Assembly (NCBI RefSeq): GCF_002399615.1
Contig: NZ_DHDZ01000040.1
Span: 78,690-142,689, forward strand
Length of the DNA stretch: 64,000 bases
Reading direction: 5' to 3'
Origin: Pedobacter sp. UBA4863
GTDB lineage: Bacteria > Bacteroidota > Bacteroidia > Sphingobacteriales > Sphingobacteriaceae
The notes beneath the pieces were generated by a model, which saw nothing but the letters and a program-made list of their open reading frames with translations, had not been told where the DNA came from and searched no databases. Numbering within the stretch: position 1 is the first letter of the stretch; each line of letters opens with the position of its first letter. Shown here in pieces: positions 59,622 through 64,000 of the stretch. Made by a program: the position numbers and the translations under genes.

Positions 59622-61664
59622 TTACTTGCCTCCAAATCTCTCTTCAAATACTTTCTCCAAAGCAAACATTTCATCACGTAGGCGAGCTGCCAATAAGAAA
59701 TCCATTTCTTTAGCTGCTTTTTGCATCTCCTTACGGGTTTTGTCGATAGATTTTTGCAATTCTGGCTTGGTCATGTATTGCACCACTGGATCTGCAGCAA
59801 TGCTCACCTCATCTACTTCTACATAAGCTTTGGCCCTGTTTTTTTGTTTTTCAGAAACTTCTAACACCGAAGTTTGCTCCATAATTTCTTCTCTGGTTTT
59901 ACCTACGGTTTTTGGTGTAATGCCATATGTTAAATTGTAGGCAATTTGTTTTTCTCTACGCCTATTGGTTTCGGTAATGGTACGCTCCATAGAGTCGGTC
60001 ATATCATCAGCATACATAATTACACGGCCTCTATCGTTACGGGCAGCACGGCCAATGGTTTGTATCAAAGCCCTGTCCGAGCGCAAGAAACCTTCTTTAT
60101 CTGCATCTAAAATCGCTACAAAACTTACTTCAGGCAAATCTAATCCTTCACGTAATAAGTTAATTCCAATCAGCACATCAAACTCGCCTAAACGCAGGCC
60201 ACGTAATATTTCTACACGTTCTAAAGTTTTTACTTCAGAGTGTATGTAACGACATTTGATATTTAGCCTGTCCATGTATTTGGTTAATTCTTCGGCCATA
60301 CGTTTGGTTAGGGTAGTTACCAAAACGCGGTCGCCCTGCTTAATGGTCTTATCAATCTCGTCTAACAAATCATCTACTTGGTTAATTGCTGGGCGTACTT
60401 CAATTAGCGGATCTAACAAGCCTGTTGGCCTAATTACCTGCTCTATTACCACACCTTCCGATTTTTGCAGCTCGTAATCTGCTGGAGTAGCACTTACATA
60501 AATGGTTTGAGGAGCCAAGTTTTCAAATTCTTCAAAGTTTAATGGGCGGTTGTCTAAAGCCGATGGCAAACGGAAACCATATTCTACCAGCGATAATTTA
60601 CGAGACCTATCGCCACCATACATGGCTCTAATTTGCGGTACGGTTACGTGGCTTTCATCAATCACCATTAGGTAATCGTCTGGAAAATAATCTAACAAGC
60701 AGAAGGGGCGCATGCCGGGCGAACGACCATCGAAGAAGCGAGAATAGTTTTCAATTCCAGAACAGTAGCCCAGTTCTTTCATCATTTCAATATCGAAGTT
60801 TACACGTTCTTCTAATCGTTTGGCTTCGAGGTTTAGCCCATCTGCCAAAAGTTGGGTTTTACGTACTTCTAATTCCTCTTGTATGCCCCAAATAGATTGG
60901 TTAAATCTGTCTTTAGGTGTAACAAATAGATTGGCTGGATAGATGGCAATATCTTCTAATTTTTCTAGGGTTTTGCCAGTTATGGGGTCAATGGCCGAAA
61001 GTTCCTCAATATCATCTCCAAAGAAAGAAATACGATAGGCGTAGTCCATATAGGCTGGATAAATATCTACGGTATCGCCTTTTACCCGGAAAGTTCCACG
61101 CTTAAAATCGTTGATGGTACGAGCATATAAAATTTCTACCAGGTGGTGTAAAAAAGCATTCCTACTTACTCTTGTACCCACGCCAAAGCGATATACCGAT
61201 TTTGAGAAATCTTCGGGATTGCCCATACCATAGATACACGATATAGAAGAAACGATAATGACATCTCTACGGCCAGAAATTAAGGCCGACGTAGAGCGTA
61301 AACGCAGTTTTTCTATCTCTTCATTGATTTGCAAATCTTTCTCTATGTAGGTATTGGTAGTGGGCATGTAAGCCTCTGGCTGATAATAATCGTAGTAGGA
61401 AACGAAGTAATTTACTGCATTTTCTGGGAAGAACTGTTTCATTTCTCCGTACAACTGCGCTGCCAAAGTTTTGTTATGACTAAGGATTAAAGTAGGCTTT
61501 TGTGTTTGCTCAATTACGTTGGCAATGGTAAAGGTTTTTCCAGAGCCAGTTACGCCCAATAAGGTTTGATAATGTTCGGCTGCATTTACACCTGCAACCA
61601 ATTGCTTTATGGCACCTGGCTGGTCGCCAGTGGGTTTATAATCGGAGATGAGCTTGAACTTCAT
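59622..61664 (-). CDS. uvrB: Excinuclease ABC subunit B
   Basis: Damage-recognition helicase of nucleotide excision repair. The 680-residue protein has Walker A GVTGSGKT (37-44), the beta-hairpin YYDYYQPEAY that clamps DNA, the helicase blocks VIDESHV, TIYVSATPADYE and QTIGRAARN, and the C-terminal UVR motif for UvrC (KEMQKAAKEMDFLLAARLRDEM). Length is standard. ATG at 61664; TATCTTTG (61670-61677) ends five bases upstream. Confidence 0.98.
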   Translation of the reverse strand: MKFKLISDYKPTGDQPGAIKQLVAGVNAAEHYQTLLGVTGSGKTFTIANVIEQTQKPTLILSHNKTLAAQLYGEMKQFFPENAVNYFVSYYDYYQPEAYMPTTNTYIEKDLQINEEIEKLRLRSTSALISGRRDVIIVSSISCIYGMGNPEDFSKSVYRFGVGTRVSRNAFLHHLVEILYARTINDFKRGTFRVKGDTVDIYPAYMDYAYRISFFGDDIEELSAIDPITGKTLEKLEDIAIYPANLFVTPKDRFNQSIWGIQEELEVRKTQLLADGLNLEAKRLEERVNFDIEMMKELGYCSGIENYSRFFDGRSPGMRPFCLLDYFPDDYLMVIDESHVTVPQIRAMYGGDRSRKLSLVEYGFRLPSALDNRPLNFEEFENLAPQTIYVSATPADYELQKSEGVVIEQVIRPTGLLDPLIEVRPAINQVDDLLDEIDKTIKQGDRVLVTTLTKRMAEELTKYMDRLNIKCRYIHSEVKTLERVEILRGLRLGEFDVLIGINLLREGLDLPEVSFVAILDADKEGFLRSDRALIQTIGRAARNDRGRVIMYADDMTDSMERTITETNRRREKQIAYNLTYGITPKTVGKTREEIMEQTSVLEVSEKQKNRAKAYVEVDEVSIAADPVVQYMTKPELQKSIDKTRKEMQKAAKEMDFLLAARLRDEMFALEKVFEERFGGK

Positions 61665-61669
61665 TATTA

Positions 61670-61677
61670 CAAAGATA
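61670..61677 (-). promoter_or_regulatory. Bacteroidota -7 element of uvrB
   Basis: TATCTTTG on the minus strand, five bases before the ATG; a TTTTG lies 16 bases further upstream, a short spacing for a -33 element. Confidence 0.5.
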
Positions 61678-61798
61678 CGGTTTAGGGGTTAAACAAAATT
61701 AGAGGAAAGAAGTTATTGCTTTTATCTTTTTCTATTAATAAAAACATCAAAAATTACCACGTCGTTCTTCCGGGAAATGACGACTAAAACCAACAAGA

Positions 61799-61820
61799 AA
61801 GCCCCGATAAATCGAGGCTT
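61799..61820 (-). terminator. Intrinsic terminator of the M1-type peptidase gene
   Basis: On the minus strand AAGCC-CGAT and ATCG-GGCTT pair around a two-base loop with one mismatch, followed by TCTTG and a T-rich tract; 21 bases after the stop codon. Confidence 0.6.
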
Positions 61821-61840
61821 CAGGTATGATCCGAGAATTA

Positions 61841-64000
61841 TTATTTTCTTTTTTTAACTTCAAATTGCATTGGGTTTACACCTTCTGACTGCCCTCGGCC
61901 AGTTGCAGCTTGTGCCGCCTTAAACAATTGGAATTTAGATGATGTAGCTTCTACGGCTCCCCAAGTATTGTTGTTTTCGTTAATGTCGGCAGTTTCGCGG
62001 AAAGGATCTACTTTAATTGCTGCAACTTCCTTATCTAATACATAAAATTTAGCTGTTTTAAGCTCATTCAGCCTCCAGATTTGTGCGGGTATTCTATCTA
62101 CTATTTTAGAGCCATCTTTAAAAGTAAACTCTACAATAATTGGCATTACCAAACCACCTTTATTGCTAAAATTAAGTTCGTAGAAATGTTTGTTGCTATA
62201 TTTTGCTTTTTCTTCGTTTGTAAATTGTTCAAAAGGCAACTTTATTTCTTTGGTTTTTACTTTGCTACTATCAACCTGTACCAAACCTCTGGCATATTTC
62301 CAGTAGAAATCACGAGCTTCTAAATCTTGATCTGTATAGAACTTAATTCGCTTGTCTTCTCTGTTTCTCTGCTTGCTAATATCATCATCAGTTAATAGGG
62401 GCTTATCCACTGTTGGTTTTTCTATCTTGGTTTTTGCTGGCTTAACAAAATCGGCTTTTGCATATTTTACTTCATCCAAAGAGATGTCACACGCATCGGT
62501 ACTGTAAAACCAACCTCTCCAAAACCAATCTAAATCTTCGCCGCTGGCATCTTCCATGGTTCTAAAGAAATCTGCCGGCATTGGATGTTTAAACGCCCAT
62601 CTTCTAGAATATTCTTTAAAGGCATAATCGAAAAGTTCGCGGCCCATAATGGTTTCACGAAGGATATTTAAACCTGTAGCGGGTTTAGCATAAGCATTAG
62701 GGCCGAACTGCACAATATTTTCCGAATTAGACATAATAGGTTCTAATTGGTCTTTTGGCAAGCTCATGTAAGGTACAATGGCATAAGCCGGCCCCCGTTT
62801 GCTCGGGAATTTATCATCCCAAGAAGATTCGGTTAAGAACTGTGTAAAGGTATTCAAGCCTTCGTCCATCCAGCTCCACTGGCGTTCGTCGCTATTAATG
62901 ATCATTGGGAAGAAATTATGTCCCACTTCGTGAATAACTACGCCAATCATTCCATTTTTCACGGTTTCGCTATAGGTTCCATCTTCGTTGGTTCTTCCGT
63001 AATTAAAACAAATCATTGGATATTCCATACCATTAGCAGCTTCAATACTTTGTGCTACTGGATAGGGATAGGGAATGGTAAAATCTGAATAGGTTTTGAT
63101 ACTGTGCGCAACCACTCTGGTTGAGTATCTGCTGTAAAGATTGTAGGCTTCTTTTCCGTAGAAACTCATGCAAAGCACATCTTTGTTTGCTACTTTTTGG
63201 TTCATGGCATCCCAGATGTACTTACGTGATGACGTCCAAGCGAAATCTCTCACATCTTTAGCATGGAAAACCCAAGTTTTTTTAGCGGTCGATTTTTTGG
63301 CTTCGGCAGCTTTAGCTTCGGCCAAGGTTACAATCTCTACTGGTGCTTTTGCAGTTTTTGCCATGTTAAACCTAGATAGTTGTGTTGGTGTTAGCACTTG
63401 CGAATAGTTTTGGCACTCGCCTGTAGAGCCCACCAAGTGATCTGCTGGCACGGTCATTTGCACTTTAAAATCGCCAAAGGTTAAGGCAAATTCGCCCCTG
63501 CCGGTAAACTGATGATTTTGCCAGCCTTGAAAATCGCTGTAAACACAAAGACGTGGATACCATTGCGCCATGGTAAATAAGTAGTTGCCGTCATTTGGGA
63601 AATACTCATAGCCACCTCTGCCTCCTTTTGCAATTCTATCAACAATTTTATAATTCCAATCGATACTGAAAACGAATTTATCACCAGATTTTAGTACCGG
63701 TGTTTCAATTCGCATCATGGTTTTATTGATGGTGTATTTTAGGTTTTTACCTTGCGCATCAGTAATTTTTAGGATATTAAATCCAAATCCGTTATTTGCG
63801 GTTGTCAGTGCAAAATTTTCCAACTGCTTATCTGTGGCACCTTTGGGCATCTTTGTTGCACTCTGGTAACCGGCATTTTTAAGGTTGCTATGCTGGTTTT
63901 CGTCGAGTTGTATCCAAATATAAGTTAATGGGTCTGGCGAATTATTATAGTAAGTAATGGTTTCGCTTCCTTTTAAGGTCTGCGTATTTTCGTCCAATTC
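61841..64000 (-). CDS. M1-family zinc metallopeptidase (5' end outside window)
   Basis: The frame is open to the end of the window, so the N-terminus including any signal peptide is missing; 719 residues are visible. It has the gluzincin site HEVGHNF (62918-62932) with the second Glu ligand in WMDEGLN 18 residues later, an upstream N-terminal beta domain (SETITYYNNSPDPLTYIWIQLDENQ), and NGMEYPMICFNYGR at the place of the GAMEN-like loop. It probably acts as a secreted aminopeptidase. The C-terminus ends in a basic EVKKRK tail. Confidence 0.88.
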   Translation of the reverse strand, partial: ELDENTQTLKGSETITYYNNSPDPLTYIWIQLDENQHSNLKNAGYQSATKMPKGATDKQLENFALTTANNGFGFNILKITDAQGKNLKYTINKTMMRIETPVLKSGDKFVFSIDWNYKIVDRIAKGGRGGYEYFPNDGNYLFTMAQWYPRLCVYSDFQGWQNHQFTGRGEFALTFGDFKVQMTVPADHLVGSTGECQNYSQVLTPTQLSRFNMAKTAKAPVEIVTLAEAKAAEAKKSTAKKTWVFHAKDVRDFAWTSSRKYIWDAMNQKVANKDVLCMSFYGKEAYNLYSRYSTRVVAHSIKTYSDFTIPYPYPVAQSIEAANGMEYPMICFNYGRTNEDGTYSETVKNGMIGVVIHEVGHNFFPMIINSDERQWSWMDEGLNTFTQFLTESSWDDKFPSKRGPAYAIVPYMSLPKDQLEPIMSNSENIVQFGPNAYAKPATGLNILRETIMGRELFDYAFKEYSRRWAFKHPMPADFFRTMEDASGEDLDWFWRGWFYSTDACDISLDEVKYAKADFVKPAKTKIEKPTVDKPLLTDDDISKQRNREDKRIKFYTDQDLEARDFYWKYARGLVQVDSSKVKTKEIKLPFEQFTNEEKAKYSNKHFYELNFSNKGGLVMPIIVEFTFKDGSKIVDRIPAQIWRLNELKTAKFYVLDKEVAAIKVDPFRETADINENNNTWGAVEATSSKFQLFKAAQAATGRGQSEGVNPMQFEVKKRK

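Overview
The window is chromosomal DNA from a member of the Bacteroidota, most likely a Sphingobacteriaceae bacterium close to Pedobacter. Reasons: a FecR/SusC/SusD locus with DUF4843 and PKD-like lipoproteins, Bacteroidota-only families (IPExxxVDY, DUF4834, DUF6427-like, DUF2480, DUF3109), promoters of the TTTG-N18-20-TAnnTTTG type, almost no Shine-Dalgarno sequences, and intergenic palindromes of a kind common in this group. The genus is an inference; no rRNA gene is present. The window opens inside glnS and closes inside an M1-type peptidase gene.

Layout. 1-9260 is housekeeping: the glnS end; a minus-strand set plsC, yicC, gmk, nadD; the acpP-fabF-rnc operon; an IPExxxVDY gene; and pyk behind a promoter that holds a perfect palindrome. 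A tRNA-Ser(GGA) lies at 9346. 9554-22000 is mixed: an unrecognised protein with a kinase-like catalytic loop, a YtxH protein, a methyltransferase whose start codon sits in the loop of a perfect 20-bp inverted repeat, pepT, a surface beta-barrel protein, an M14 peptidase with a rhomboid protease, a TPR lipoprotein, a dipeptide epimerase and a rhodanese. 23005-24136 is a small graveyard: an ORF6N remnant with a one-base deletion, a frameshifted orphan gene and a ~190-bp dispersed repeat.

24183-29580 carries rplM-rpsI-rpsB-tsf, then nagA, then pyrH-frr; a terminator and nagA split the usual rpsB-tsf-pyrH-frr order. An ABC exporter and the dTDP-rhamnose genes rmlB-rmlD-rmlA (no rmlC) follow, then DUF3109, DUF3108 and DUF2480 genes.

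36547-48862 is the most system-like region: FecR anti-sigma factor, STN-containing SusC receptor, SusD, DUF4843 lipoprotein, PKD-like lipoprotein, double terminator, ECF sigma factor, and a large secreted zinc metalloprotease. It reads as a regulated outer-membrane uptake system, probably for peptide or protein material, with the sigma gene at the far end from its presumed anti-sigma gene. 49345-64000 is mostly minus-strand envelope and repair genes: PpiD/SurA-type foldase, lptC, an outer-membrane protein, coaX, a membrane protein, a glycosyltransferase, an LpxH-like phosphoesterase, a 31-residue membrane peptide, an acyltransferase, ywbE, uvrB and the M1 peptidase.

Two repeat families run through the intergenic DNA, one of them between rpsB and tsf. 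No insertion sequence, prophage, CRISPR array, rRNA gene or replication origin was seen.
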